From contig JACPAE010000003.1 in assembly GCA_016181005.1 (NCBI GenBank), forward strand, positions 66,215 to 130,214: a stretch of 64,000 bases of DNA, read 5' to 3'. Made by a program: the position numbers and the translations under genes. The notes under the pieces were generated by a model that ran no database searches, was not told where the DNA came from, and saw nothing but the letters and a program-made list of their open reading frames with translations. Shown piece by piece: positions 50,087-60,461 of the stretch; within the stretch, counting starts at the first letter, position 1; every line of letters starts with the position of its first letter. The stretch is from Candidatus Aenigmatarchaeota archaeon (GTDB lineage Archaea > Aenigmatarchaeota > Aenigmatarchaeia > CG10238-14 > SCSR01).

Positions 50087-50443
50087 ATGCATTCGAATTT
50101 TAAAGGAATGTTAATAATTGGCGTGTGCACAATATTGACAACTATAGCCCAGCTTTTCTTCAAATCCGGCTCGCAGTACTTGAGTTTCTCACTGACTTTT
50201 CTGACAAATCCTTACATAATTTTAGGATTCTTGGCATATGGCATTACCTCGCTCCTGTTTGTTTTTGCGCTGAAGTTTGGCGACTTGTCGCTTCTCTATC
50301 CTGTGTGGTCTCTTAGTTTCGTGTGGATAACTATGAGCTCAATATTTTTTCTTAATGAGAGTGTAACTGTCATGAACTGGATTGGAATTGGATTAGTTAT
50401 CACCGGGATTTCGCTAATAGGATTGGGTGCTAAAAATGGTTGA
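50087..50443 (+). CDS. Small EamA/SMR-type membrane protein (first of pair)
   Basis: The 118-aa protein has four membrane segments, with the SMR/EamA pattern AQLFFKSGSQ, FVFALKFGDLSLLYPVWSL and FLNESVTVMNWIGI. Paired short members of this type, such as ArnE/ArnF, flip lipid-linked sugars. It overlaps its partner by 17 bases. Confidence 0.8.
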   Translation: MHSNFKGMLIIGVCTILTTIAQLFFKSGSQYLSFSLTFLTNPYIILGFLAYGITSLLFVFALKFGDLSLLYPVWSLSFVWITMSSIFFLNESVTVMNWIGIGLVITGISLIGLGAKNG

Positions 50444-50774
50444 CATATTGCCCGTATCGTTGGCTGTCATTGCAACTGTATTGGGAGCGACTGCTTCGAT
50501 TTTTTTCAAACTTGCATCAAAGAAAGTTCATGGTATTAAAGAATTCCTACACAACAAGGAATTTTTTGCTGGAGGTTTTCTTTTTGCAATCTCAACGTTA
50601 TTCATGATATCCGCACTAAAGTTTGGAGAACTATCCGAAATATTCCCATTGACAGCACTTACATACATATGGGTGGCTATATTATCGGTCAGAATTCTGA
50701 AGGAAAATATGTCAGCTGTAAAAATTGCCGGCTTCATGCTGATTATACTTGGGATACTTTTTGTAGCAATGTAG
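50427..50774 (+). CDS. Small EamA/SMR-type membrane protein (second of pair)
   Basis: The 115-aa protein is similar to the first of the pair: four membrane segments, ASIFFKLASKK and SALKFGELSEIFPLTALTY. The two probably form a heterodimer that flips a lipid-linked sugar across the membrane. It lies just before the GT39-like enzyme. Confidence 0.8.
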   Translation: MLKMVDILPVSLAVIATVLGATASIFFKLASKKVHGIKEFLHNKEFFAGGFLFAISTLFMISALKFGELSEIFPLTALTYIWVAILSVRILKENMSAVKIAGFMLIILGILFVAM

Positions 50775-50805
50775 TGTATTTATAAGAAAAACACTTTTAT
50801 TATAA

Positions 50806-52308
50806 GTGAGTCTGTTGAAGCAGGGCTTGATTAAAAAACTTTTTAGCATAGAAACTGTTCTGATAATTTTCATATTTGCAGGGATATTCTTCCGATTTTA
50901 CAACCTAGCCATTCCGCTACAGGGCGATGAAGTGATATACGGGATAGCGTCGATGAAATTCCATCAGGAAAGTTACGAGGCTGGCAAGGATTATGTGCTG
51001 GAACACCCTCCGCTGGGTAAATGGCTTGTTGGTCTGCCATCTAAGTTTATTGATGCCAACTATGACACGTTCAAGCTTCTGGGAAAGGACATGTTTGTTT
51101 GGGCATATATGGGGTATGATGCGCTTGGCAAAAATTATGTTGCACTGAGAACAATGGTGGCTGTTGGCGGTGTTCTATCCCTTATCCTTATATTTCTAAT
51201 CGCAAGAAAACTTTTCGGAACTACAGCTGCCCTATGGAGCACTGCACTCGCATCTTTGTCTTTCGAGCTTGTAGGGTTTAGCAGGATGATTTTCATGGAA
51301 ACTCCGATGATCCTGTTCTCTCTCCTGACTCTGTACGTCTATCTACACTATCTCGATTCGTCAAATAAGAAGAGGATTTTATATCTTGGACTGTTCTTTA
51401 TCTCGCTTGTCGCAACTCTTTTGACGCGCCACATACAGCCTCTGTTTCTATTGCCAATATTCGCTGTGTGCCAGTTTGCACTTAACAAAAACCTGAAAGA
51501 AAATTTGTACGTATTGCTCTTTCTTGGCCTTTCATACTATCTCGTGTTCCACATCATATTTCCGCAGGATATTATAGGCTATGGCGGAAGCAGGTTTGGC
51601 TATTCTAGCATTTTTGGCTTTTTCTCGTTCAAGCTTTTTGATGTTGTCATGAGCTTGCTTGTAAGAAATTCTCTCTTGTTCCTAGCATCGCTGTGCTCCT
51701 TAGGCTACATCGGCTATAAGATAGTCAACAAAAAACAAAAGATGGAACTGAATCCTGTGCTAATATTTTTCATCATGTCGGCCGCCATGTTCTCAATCCT
51801 AAGCTTCCCGCTCCCACGGCATTATATTTTCATGTTTATCCCGCTGTACATATTGGGCGGTTATGCGCTCCACTACGCTTCCAAGAACAGGATTTTGAAA
51901 TTAGGTCTTGTTGCATTGGCTATTGTCAATGTAGGCATGTTGGCATTTTATTCCCCACAATTCCTGACTTACACAAATTTCGGCATCAGCGGATTTGAGA
52001 GTGTTCCGAATGCATATGACCAGTTCTCTAATCTTCGAAATAGACTAAACGCACTTAATGACACAGAACGTCTAGTGACAAACGACCCTAACTTACTAAT
52101 ATTTTTCGAGAGCCAAAAGATGCCGATTCCGCCTGCGGTAGAGCCAGTCTGTAATAATGCAACAATCAGCACACTGGACTTGGACAATATCACTGTGCTG
52201 TACGCACCTCATTCTTCAAAGTTAGATTTTGAAAATGATCCTTATATTTGCCCTCTGTTCAAGTCAAAGTTGCTTGAATCGTCCAACGTAAGAATTATTG
52301 AACTATAG
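50806..52308 (+). CDS. GT39-like membrane mannosyltransferase
   Basis: The 500-aa membrane protein has about 12 segments. Its first outside loop has the PMT motif PLQGDEVIYG, with the essential Asp-Glu, and EHPPLGKW. PMT/GT39 enzymes move a sugar from a lipid carrier to protein or lipid outside the cell. The start is TTG or GTG-like at 50806. It ends the plus-strand cluster and converges with a surface-protein gene after 4 bases. Confidence 0.85.
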   Translation: MSLLKQGLIKKLFSIETVLIIFIFAGIFFRFYNLAIPLQGDEVIYGIASMKFHQESYEAGKDYVLEHPPLGKWLVGLPSKFIDANYDTFKLLGKDMFVWAYMGYDALGKNYVALRTMVAVGGVLSLILIFLIARKLFGTTAALWSTALASLSFELVGFSRMIFMETPMILFSLLTLYVYLHYLDSSNKKRILYLGLFFISLVATLLTRHIQPLFLLPIFAVCQFALNKNLKENLYVLLFLGLSYYLVFHIIFPQDIIGYGGSRFGYSSIFGFFSFKLFDVVMSLLVRNSLLFLASLCSLGYIGYKIVNKKQKMELNPVLIFFIMSAAMFSILSFPLPRHYIFMFIPLYILGGYALHYASKNRILKLGLVALAIVNVGMLAFYSPQFLTYTNFGISGFESVPNAYDQFSNLRNRLNALNDTERLVTNDPNLLIFFESQKMPIPPAVEPVCNNATISTLDLDNITVLYAPHSSKLDFENDPYICPLFKSKLLESSNVRIIEL

Positions 52309-52312
52309 TTGT

Positions 52313-53737
52313 TTATTTGTATTTACTTTTCACTTGATCCCAAGGAGTCCCTTTATTGAACAGCTTGGAGAATACGCCTTTCTTGTATAGTACAAATCCT
52401 GCAACACCCAGCAAAACCAGGCCGCCAAGTATCAAAATGTTTCCTCCTTTGGTTAACTCGGTAAGTTCCGGCGGTATACCCGCCTCAGGCTCTGGTGCAG
52501 GTGTCGGCGTCACGACTGCTCCTGTCGCACTTTCTCCGGCTATTGCAAACACGGAAAGGCCGGGAGATGTGGCTTCGTAATAAATAACGTCAGTCTCCCC
52601 TCCAAGCTCGCCCATCTTTGTCGTCACTAACTTTGTCCAAGCATTGCTCTCATATCTGTACAAGGCGACTGTCGACTCGTTCACGCTGTTGGAGCTTAGC
52701 CAGCTTTTTTCGACTTTGAACCTTATCACCGACTGGTTGACTGCTGTGTCAACAGCTGTGCTGTTTTTGTCGATCTGTATATAATGGTAAACTTTTCCGG
52801 AAATTTCCTGCGTCACGCTTGCAGGCATGCTTGCCAGTTTTGTGACTGTGACCTGAATGTTATTGACAGAATTCTTGACACTGATTATAATCAAGCTAAT
52901 GGCAACGTCTTCAGTTTTGTTTATGTTGACGTTTGCTGATTTGCCAGCTGATATTGACGGGATGGTTATGGTTGCCAGCCCTTTCTGCGTAGTGACTTTA
53001 ACTCCTGGTGTGGTAGTTACTGAAGTAGTTGTTGTTGTTGTTTCTGTTGTTGTTGGTGACGCTGGAACAGTCAAAGCCTGCGTGACCGTCAGTGTCTGAC
53101 CGTTCGACGCCGTAATTGTTGCTGTGCCTGTATAGGATCCAGCGGCGCCCGTAACAGTAACTTCATGATTATTAACCGAACTTCCACTTACTGTCTGTGT
53201 ACCAGATGGGGCTGTACATGTGGCAGCACCGCAACTTGTACTAACTGTATAAGTTGTAGATGCGTCTCCTGCATTGTTAACCCCTATTGTGAAGATCACG
53301 CTTCCGCTCTTCTGTGTCGAAGACGCTGTCAAGGAGGCTGGTGATAGCACTTTCAAACCGGTCTGCTCGCTGTCAGATAAGGAACCACCAGTACCAGAGT
53401 CTGTTCCTGAAACACTTACGGTTATTTTATTGCTGTAATCACCCGCTGCACTTCCGCTGCACGACCAGCTGGATGTGCCGCTTCCAGCCGAGTCAAGCGA
53501 AACAGACTGGGAGCCAGTTGGTGTACAACTTATGCCAGTAGGCAGGTCCAAAGTTCCGGAAACACTAGATGCACTCGAGCCAGAAATAGAAGCTGAGAGC
53601 GTAAAGCTGTCGCCTTGGTTTGCACTTGACGGTATTGTTACACTTGCTATCGATAAAGATCCCGCAATAGCCAAATTAACGCTATAGAAAATGGTGAAGA
53701 TTGCTGCGGCCAATACCAATATTGCTCTTCTATTCAT
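52313..53737 (-). CDS. C-terminally anchored surface protein, Ser/Thr-rich
   Basis: The 474-aa product has a signal peptide (VLAAAIFTIFYSVNLAIAG), two beta-sandwich domains, a Thr-rich linker near residue 230, and a middle domain seen in archaeal PGF-pre-PGF-type surface proteins (VNESTVALYRYESNAWTKL). A membrane anchor (LILGGLVLLGVAGFVLYKKG) with a basic tail ends it. It shares its start region with the stop of the giant gene upstream (TGATG), so both are co-transcribed. Confidence 0.78.
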   Translation of the reverse strand: MNRRAILVLAAAIFTIFYSVNLAIAGSLSIASVTIPSSANQGDSFTLSASISGSSASSVSGTLDLPTGISCTPTGSQSVSLDSAGSGTSSWSCSGSAAGDYSNKITVSVSGTDSGTGGSLSDSEQTGLKVLSPASLTASSTQKSGSVIFTIGVNNAGDASTTYTVSTSCGAATCTAPSGTQTVSGSSVNNHEVTVTGAAGSYTGTATITASNGQTLTVTQALTVPASPTTTETTTTTTSVTTTPGVKVTTQKGLATITIPSISAGKSANVNINKTEDVAISLIIISVKNSVNNIQVTVTKLASMPASVTQEISGKVYHYIQIDKNSTAVDTAVNQSVIRFKVEKSWLSSNSVNESTVALYRYESNAWTKLVTTKMGELGGETDVIYYEATSPGLSVFAIAGESATGAVVTPTPAPEPEAGIPPELTELTKGGNILILGGLVLLGVAGFVLYKKGVFSKLFNKGTPWDQVKSKYK

Positions 53738-56700
53738 CAGCTCACCACAAACATGGCAGATGCCACTCCCGACGAAGTCGATTTATCCAATCTCACGTAA
53801 TATGTACCCGCTACCGATGGCGTGAATGTGTTGTAGAACCTGGAGCCAGATGTTTGGGTTAAAGGTAATGATACTGTTGTTGTGATGTTGTTGGACGTTG
53901 TAAGTACTCTGGCCGTTGAATTTGCAGTATTACTTATGATGAAGACTGTGCCACCAGTTGAGAATGCGCTGCTATTGGTTGTCAAGCTTGATCCCGACCA
54001 TACAGCCGGTGCTGTAGTTCCCGACGCAACACTTGTTACGGATCTTACAGTAGAATTGCCGCCTACATTGTTTACCCTCAGCATAAAGACATAAATTCCC
54101 GTGTCTGTTATGTTCACAGTCACATTCTGCGGCGTATTCGCAGTCATTGCTATGCTGGAATTATCGTAGACCACTGAAGTGGCCACTGGAGAGAATACTC
54201 CTAAGCGGGCTGTTGATGTTGCTGAAGAGAAGATTGTCACGCTGAATGCCTCGCCTGCTGTAATACTTGTAGGGATGCTTATGTTGACGATTTCAGAACT
54301 ATTTGCCACACTTATCAAAGCAAAGTCGAATCCTTTTGAACCGTTAAAAGTAAATTCAACGCCAGCGCCAAAAGTGCCTATAGAGGAAGAATCGTTTGGA
54401 ATCGACAAACTCGCCGTATACGGCTGGCTGTTGCCTACAGTTAATGGCGTTGTTATTATTCCCCTGTCTTCATCGAAGATAGATATGAATCCTGTTCCAC
54501 CGCTAGCGTTAACCGAAGTTCCGCTGCTGGAATTTGTGACTGTAACGTTGAATCCAATTGCTTCGCCGACATTGTAGGTTGTCTTGTTTGTTGAAAGCCT
54601 AACTACCAGCCCGTTGACTATGTAACCGGAATATGCTGTGAGTGAGGTATCATTTGTTATGAATGCGTGTACAAAATATTCGCCGTCTGTCGAGCCCATA
54701 TTGGAAACTGATAGCGTAGATATGCCTCCCGCATTAGTGTTTGCTGATCCAAGTGAGCTTGGCGGCCTGCCCGGCGCTCCCCTCTCGAAGCTTATGTTGT
54801 ACCCGACAGCTCCTGTTCCATTTTCATAAGTAAGTGTTGCTACAAGCGATCCGCTTGAGCTTGGCGAATAAGATCTTTTGTTAGGCTCTACCGAAAGCCT
54901 CAGTGCGTTACTTCCTGTAACAGTTAATGAAGCCGGTGGAGCGAATCCTGCACTCCCGTCTGAAGTAGAAACGCTAACATCAAGTCCGTATGTTAATTTT
55001 GGTGCGAAAGAAGGAATCTCAATTGAGAGTGTGGCATTGCCTTTGGTTGTTGTATTGGTTATTTCTGTCGGTCGCCCGAATGCCCACAATCGTAAAGTAA
55101 CAATTGAACCATCCGCTACGTCAAAGCCTCCTCCTGATGAGGCATTAACATAAATATTAACAGTAGTTCCAGGTGTGCCTGTAAAGCTATTGACTATCGC
55201 CGCGCCTGCTGTACCAGGAGTTGCATTCATCAAACTTACGCTAAGTGAAGAAACCATTATACCTGCATACTGTACTTGATTGTCAACCAACACCTTCGCA
55301 TAATGAGGACCACTTCTATTGCCAACGTTTAGGAACAATTGTGCAATCCCTTGCGTGCTTGTATTTGTGTAATTATACGTATTATTATGTGACACGTTTA
55401 TGTCGTTGGGTGGGCTTACCTTGTATAGAGTTACAACTACTTGTTTGCTACTTACAGGCTGACCTGTTGACGAGTTTATGACTTTGACACTAAGATTAAG
55501 GAGTTCGTTTGCATTGAACTTGAATTCGAGTGTTGCTCCTCTGCGAGTTTCCACTTGAATATTTGTTGAAATAACTTCAAACCCTGTAAATATATCCTGG
55601 CTCCCGCCGGAAGTGGAAACCGTAACTTTTACACTATGTCTGCCAACTTGACGTGTACCTAAATCAAATTGATAAAAGCCAGGACCTGATTGATTTGCTG
55701 TATAAGTAACATTGCTCAAGCCATCTAATACTGCTGTTGGATTTGATGATAAGGTAGTGCTGGGTGGAACAAAGACGTTGACCTTTACAGTGTCGGTTGT
55801 TGAATAGGATGGTTTCTCCGTCTCTACAAAAGCTTCAATTCCCCTTACTTCAAATCCGTAAAATGACTCCAAATTGATTACTTGTGTCGCCGTGTCTTTA
55901 GAAATCTTGACTTTTATGCTATGGAAACCAAAGCTCCAGGTGCTTCCAGTTATCTGACTTGGATTTAATGTCAGCGTTGCTTTGCCATTGCTATCGGTAA
56001 TGCCTGTTATTGGATTTCTATTGCTGTCGACAGTTACTTCCACATTGGCATTGGCTATTCCCGCGCTAGAGCTTGCATTTCTTACTTCTACTGAAACAAT
56101 GACATTGTCTGAAGGCTGATAGGAAAACCTGTCTGTAGATAGTTTGATCGCAAGGTTGCTGACTTGGAGCCAAGTTTCTGCAGTACCTGACTTGCCACTT
56201 CCGTTGACAGTTGCAGCCAAATTATAAAATCCTACTGTGCTTGGAGCCAGAAGCGAAAAGCTACCTTCGCCATCTACAATGCCGCTGCTCGCATTGGTCG
56301 AATTAACTGGTGCGCCTGTAGAGTCCTGAATTTCAATCCTTAGTTGACCCGATGCCACTCCAGTTGGAGGATTGGTTGTTGTATCAAATGCATAAACTTT
56401 ACCATTGATTAATTGGCCTGTGCCAAATGTGAAACCTCCGAGATTGATTCCTACGGAAAAGTCTGATAGGGAAACTGGCATTGTGAAGGTTGAAGTGTAT
56501 GAACTAGATCCGCTGACATTAGTTGCATTAACCAAAAGTAGATATTTACCTGCTGTCATCCCTCCATAGGCAGCGGCCGAGAAATTAGCAGTCCTGTTGT
56601 AGAAAATCTGCGCAGTTGGGTCGTAGGCTAAATTCAATACAGCTGAAGTTCCTGCTGCGCTTCTATTAGGATAGAGCAATTGTGCTGTTACGTTGACGTG

Positions 56701-59151
56701 TGTGGTGTTGAGGGGTGTTCCTGTGCCATCTCTCACGCTTATATTGACGTTATTGTTAGCCGACAGTACTAAAGATTGGAATCGTGGCTCTATCTGGAAT
56801 CTTTCTGTTCTGTTTATATCCCGCGGGAGCGTTTGTCCTGCTGTTATCGCAAAAGCAGTTGTATTCTTAACAGATGCAAACCTTGAAAAGTCTAACCTCG
56901 GTTCAATTCGTAGCTGGTATGATCCATCTGGTAAAGGTATGCTCAAGTTCTGATAAGACGTACCTCCTCTCAGGATGTTTTCAAGCAAAAAGCTCGCACC
57001 ATCTATGTAAGTTAGAGAGTTACCGCTTGAATTTGTGACAACAAGTCTATTTTCAAACCAAAAGTGGAAGTTACCGAGGGTTTCTTTTACATTGCAGCTT
57101 ACAGAGTTGAATATACTCTGGCAATTAGTGACGTTTAGATTTAGGAAACCGGGTTGTGTGAGATTGCAGTTAACGTTTGATATTTGACCTTGAGTGACAG
57201 TTGTTGTGTTAATGCATATGCCTACCGGCGGCGTGTCAGAAAATCCAAAGGACTGATTCTGGCCAAGAACTAAGAGCTGTACATTTCCACTCGGAGCTGT
57301 AAGAGGAACTGTTATGCTCTTCGGTAGAGTAACTTGGTCAAATATTTTGAGCATTGTCATTTTTGACGTGAATGCGTCTCTTGTCTCGCCTGTGACTTTG
57401 CTTGATTCAAATCTGCTTAATTCACTTAGCAAACCTGTAGCATTGTTAAGAGTGACATTTACATTGACTTGCCCGCCTGCGCCTAACTTTATAGGCTTTA
57501 GAATTGTATTAGCTCCTTGGGCGAAGTAACCCATTTCCCCGTTCTTGTCTATAGTGGGGAAGTATACTGGAGCACCAGTTGTTGGGTTGGTTATGTTTGA
57601 GACAATAAACAAGTCATAAGCAGGGAAGGGCATTACGCCACTACCGAATGGCTCTGAAATAAACGAAGTGCTAGGAACTCGCAATGAAAAGATTCCATTT
57701 TGGTCTGCTACAGTTGAATTGATGAAAACTATGCCCATAGGCGGGGAGAAGTAGTCATGTAGTTTAGCGTAAACAACTGCACCAGCAACACCTTGTGTCG
57801 GGTTGCTCGCATTGACTATCTGTCCTTTGATTATTGTAAAAGAGGGATTTGCAACTCCAGTTGTGTCCGCCACTTGGATAATTGCGCCGTAAATTCCGTT
57901 AGATGTGGAGATGAATGAATAGTTGCGCGGAGTGCCACTTATGTTTAATTCAATTGTGTATACTGCATTCACGTCCAAGAAGGCAGGTGGTACAAACCTA
58001 TCGACGCCGCCGAATGTTTGGGCTAGGACAACGCCTGTAGAATTGTAAACTTTTATTGAAGATAGGTTTAGAAAGCCTTCTGAACCGAACCCGCCGAAGG
58101 GATTGGCCAAACTGACTTTGAAGGTATCCACAAATGAGATGACAGTTGAAGTGTTCATTGTTATTGTAGCTGTCTGGTTAAAGAGCACTCTTCCCCTGCT
58201 TGAGTTTGACGAAACAAAGTCATAACCGACAAACACCGAATTGTTCAACTGCAAACAATTATTGGAACCCCCTTCCATTCCAAAAGCACCTACCTGACTG
58301 CCTGCAAAGAAGGGAAGACCATGCCATATACATTGATTGCTAGGGTGAAATTGAGTTTGTCCAATGCAACTACCGTCTGCTGCGACTGTACCGCGACAGT
58401 GTTGAATCCAATAGCCTGTAGAATCAGATACTGCTGGTCCCTGGCTGAAGTTTGCATAGTCATTTACAGTATCATTGAAACCCATCAATACAACATTTCC
58501 CAACCCAGAAGAAGACTGCGGACTCTGCGTTTTCACAATGTATTGATTTATAGTCACTACACTTGCATTAAGGCTTGATTGGTTGTAAGTTTCGTTGAAT
58601 GAAGTAACGTTAATGACTGCTCCTGTATCGGCCCAAGTTACATTCAAGGCAAAATCAGCGCATTGTGGGAACGGTGGTTGAACTAAAGGCTCGAGTTGTT
58701 GGCTCGCATCGCACGTAGCTTTGGACACTAGTGAAAGATTACCTGTATAATTAGTAGTATTGTAATAATAACGATGAAGATTGCCTCCACATTGTGTGAT
58801 TGTTGCATTTACGACACTTACATTAGCAAAGCCGCCAGATAAACTCGTGCTAAAGTTAAAGCTATTGACAGCAGTTGTATTGGTATTCGAGCATATTCTT
58901 ACTGTGACATTATTGGAACCGCTTGCATTATAGGGGTATACGTCGTCGATTAGAAAAGTGGGAGTTTGTGCTAGGACAGTTGGCGTTAGAAGGATAGAAA
59001 AGAATAGAAAAAGCGATATAATTGTATGGTTAAACCTATTATTCCCCACGCGTACCTTTAAGAAATTTGCATTTTTCACCAAATAAACCTTTCTTTTTGT
59101 AAAATTCACCACTTCAAGATAGAAATTACGCCAACTGTCTCTTTTGGTCAT
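53737..59151 (-). CDS. Giant surface protein (1804 aa) with Ig/CARDB-like repeats
   Basis: A hydrophobic signal (IISLFLFFSILLTPTVLA) ends about residue 61. It is followed by a Cys-containing N-terminal region and then many beta-sandwich modules, with carboxypeptidase-regulatory-like and alpha2-macroglobulin-like strings (SYSTTDTVKVNVF, SYQPSDNVIVSVEV, TYNVGEAIGFNVTV). Asn-x-Ser/Thr sites are numerous. No anchor is seen at the C-terminus. The start at 59151 overlaps the upstream gene by 26 bases; a start nearer the signal peptide is possible. Function as a structural surface protein is inferred. Confidence 0.8.
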   Translation of the reverse strand: MTKRDSWRNFYLEVVNFTKRKVYLVKNANFLKVRVGNNRFNHTIISLFLFFSILLTPTVLAQTPTFLIDDVYPYNASGSNNVTVRICSNTNTTAVNSFNFSTSLSGGFANVSVVNATITQCGGNLHRYYYNTTNYTGNLSLVSKATCDASQQLEPLVQPPFPQCADFALNVTWADTGAVINVTSFNETYNQSSLNASVVTINQYIVKTQSPQSSSGLGNVVLMGFNDTVNDYANFSQGPAVSDSTGYWIQHCRGTVAADGSCIGQTQFHPSNQCIWHGLPFFAGSQVGAFGMEGGSNNCLQLNNSVFVGYDFVSSNSSRGRVLFNQTATITMNTSTVISFVDTFKVSLANPFGGFGSEGFLNLSSIKVYNSTGVVLAQTFGGVDRFVPPAFLDVNAVYTIELNISGTPRNYSFISTSNGIYGAIIQVADTTGVANPSFTIIKGQIVNASNPTQGVAGAVVYAKLHDYFSPPMGIVFINSTVADQNGIFSLRVPSTSFISEPFGSGVMPFPAYDLFIVSNITNPTTGAPVYFPTIDKNGEMGYFAQGANTILKPIKLGAGGQVNVNVTLNNATGLLSELSRFESSKVTGETRDAFTSKMTMLKIFDQVTLPKSITVPLTAPSGNVQLLVLGQNQSFGFSDTPPVGICINTTTVTQGQISNVNCNLTQPGFLNLNVTNCQSIFNSVSCNVKETLGNFHFWFENRLVVTNSSGNSLTYIDGASFLLENILRGGTSYQNLSIPLPDGSYQLRIEPRLDFSRFASVKNTTAFAITAGQTLPRDINRTERFQIEPRFQSLVLSANNNVNISVRDGTGTPLNTTHVNVTAQLLYPNRSAAGTSAVLNLAYDPTAQIFYNRTANFSAAAYGGMTAGKYLLLVNATNVSGSSSYTSTFTMPVSLSDFSVGINLGGFTFGTGQLINGKVYAFDTTTNPPTGVASGQLRIEIQDSTGAPVNSTNASSGIVDGEGSFSLLAPSTVGFYNLAATVNGSGKSGTAETWLQVSNLAIKLSTDRFSYQPSDNVIVSVEVRNASSSAGIANANVEVTVDSNRNPITGITDSNGKATLTLNPSQITGSTWSFGFHSIKVKISKDTATQVINLESFYGFEVRGIEAFVETEKPSYSTTDTVKVNVFVPPSTTLSSNPTAVLDGLSNVTYTANQSGPGFYQFDLGTRQVGRHSVKVTVSTSGGSQDIFTGFEVISTNIQVETRRGATLEFKFNANELLNLSVKVINSSTGQPVSSKQVVVTLYKVSPPNDINVSHNNTYNYTNTSTQGIAQLFLNVGNRSGPHYAKVLVDNQVQYAGIMVSSLSVSLMNATPGTAGAAIVNSFTGTPGTTVNIYVNASSGGGFDVADGSIVTLRLWAFGRPTEITNTTTKGNATLSIEIPSFAPKLTYGLDVSVSTSDGSAGFAPPASLTVTGSNALRLSVEPNKRSYSPSSSGSLVATLTYENGTGAVGYNISFERGAPGRPPSSLGSANTNAGGISTLSVSNMGSTDGEYFVHAFITNDTSLTAYSGYIVNGLVVRLSTNKTTYNVGEAIGFNVTVTNSSSGTSVNASGGTGFISIFDEDRGIITTPLTVGNSQPYTASLSIPNDSSSIGTFGAGVEFTFNGSKGFDFALISVANSSEIVNISIPTSITAGEAFSVTIFSSATSTARLGVFSPVATSVVYDNSSIAMTANTPQNVTVNITDTGIYVFMLRVNNVGGNSTVRSVTSVASGTTAPAVWSGSSLTTNSSAFSTGGTVFIISNTANSTARVLTTSNNITTTVSLPLTQTSGSRFYNTFTPSVAGTYYVRLDKSTSSGVASAMFVVS

Positions 59152-59908
59152 AGGCTCCTAGTGCGAAAAAGCCGAAAGCTATCAGATACAGGAAATGCTG
59201 GGGTGAGCCTACATACAAGAACTGGTAAATGCCTAAGATGACGAAAAGGTAGTAGGACGCCTCTGCCAGTATCAGAAGAACAAAGCCAAAGATGAACAAT
59301 GCAAAAGGCCGCTGGATGGATAATTTGCTCAAGCTCATGAGAGGGAAGAGCATGGAACCGGCGATTATCATGTCGGCAAGCAAGTAGATTGTAAACAAAT
59401 AGTCGCTTGTTCCCAGCCTAAAGTAAAGATATGTCAAGGTGCCTCCGAGTAGGATTAGAGACGCTAGCGTTGCCAGTAGAAATAGCCTGGCAAGAGGCAC
59501 TTTAGCGTTGCTGGTTTTAATCAAGTCTACAAAGTGCAACAGCTGTATGCTGGCGTAAGCAAAGACCAAGTAACCTATTATGTCGATTATAACCAGGCTC
59601 CAGAAATAGGGGAAGACTGTATTAGTTGCTGTAACGTAGATTGTTGATACACCATTGGTGAATGTCCAAATCGCAAGAGCTATTGCAAAAGACTTCCAAA
59701 CCCTACCCAAAGAGTTTTTTGTTCTGAATGCCTGCGCGTTTAGGTAGGAAATTGAAGCCGCCATTGCCATGAAAAAGATTGCGAAATAAAGAATGTAGGG
59801 CAAGTATTGCCGATTGTAAAAATAGAAGTAAAGATTGATTGCCACCGAAAGAACCATCAATGCTGCTATGAACCTGAACTTCAATTGCCTGGTCACAGCT
59901 ATCATCAC
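59126..59908 (-). CDS. Seven-membrane-segment protein, unknown
   Basis: The 260-aa protein has seven predicted membrane segments and ends in a short basic tail (AYDQKRQLA). Its pattern resembles the 7TM sensor domain found ahead of histidine kinases, here without a kinase. Its start overlaps the stop of the upstream RAD55-like gene by 4 bases, so the two are co-translated and may form one signalling unit. Confidence 0.6.
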   Translation of the reverse strand: MMIAVTRQLKFRFIAALMVLSVAINLYFYFYNRQYLPYILYFAIFFMAMAASISYLNAQAFRTKNSLGRVWKSFAIALAIWTFTNGVSTIYVTATNTVFPYFWSLVIIDIIGYLVFAYASIQLLHFVDLIKTSNAKVPLARLFLLATLASLILLGGTLTYLYFRLGTSDYLFTIYLLADMIIAGSMLFPLMSLSKLSIQRPFALFIFGFVLLILAEASYYLFVILGIYQFLYVGSPQHFLYLIAFGFFALGAYDQKRQLA

Positions 59909-60432
59909 AATATCACCATTTTGTTAGACGCCTGGGCAATCACCGCAATTTCTTTTTTGGACGTATCTATATTTGTGTCGAACACAACCCCTATTTTGTT
60001 GTGATTTGACAGTTGGGAGAAGGCGAAGTTGAAGAACTTTACAATTGCCATGGGCTGGTAAACCATGAATGACGACAAGGAGTCGAATATAAAGAACTTC
60101 ATCTTGGAATCCTTGACGAATGGTTCAAGAACGATGCTGACGTATGTGGGGTTGAATGGCTTTTCCAGATAGATGCAATTGCCCTCTCGTTTTTCTTCAT
60201 TGTAAGTCACAGAATCTATGAAAATTATGTCTTTGGTATTGATTTTGTTCGATTCAAAGGTTTTTGACAATGTTGTATAGGCTTTGACTACAGAGATTAT
60301 AACGCCTGGATAATTTTTGCCGACAAAATAGTTTACAGTGTCGAGCCAGAGGCTTTCGTAGTTCTCCAGCTTCGTAGACACTATTACGTTTCCTCCGTTT
60401 ACAAAATTGTCAAGCTCTGCTGATAAAGCCAT
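59905..60432 (-). CDS. RAD55/KaiC-like domain lacking a clear Walker A
   Basis: The 175-aa protein has a RecA-like core: GGNVIVSTKLENYESLW where the P-loop should be, DIIFIDSVTYNE, then KFFIFDSLSSFMVYQP (Walker B-like) and a closing AIVIQAS-like strand. The G-x4-GK-T/S P-loop is missing, so ATP binding may be lost and the fold used as a receiver or scaffold. It is linked to the 7TM protein by a 4-base overlap. Confidence 0.6.
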   Translation of the reverse strand: MALSAELDNFVNGGNVIVSTKLENYESLWLDTVNYFVGKNYPGVIISVVKAYTTLSKTFESNKINTKDIIFIDSVTYNEEKREGNCIYLEKPFNPTYVSIVLEPFVKDSKMKFFIFDSLSSFMVYQPMAIVKFFNFAFSQLSNHNKIGVVFDTNIDTSKKEIAVIAQASNKMVIL

Positions 60433-60461
60433 TGATTAAATTTGGTAAAGCCAGTATAAAT

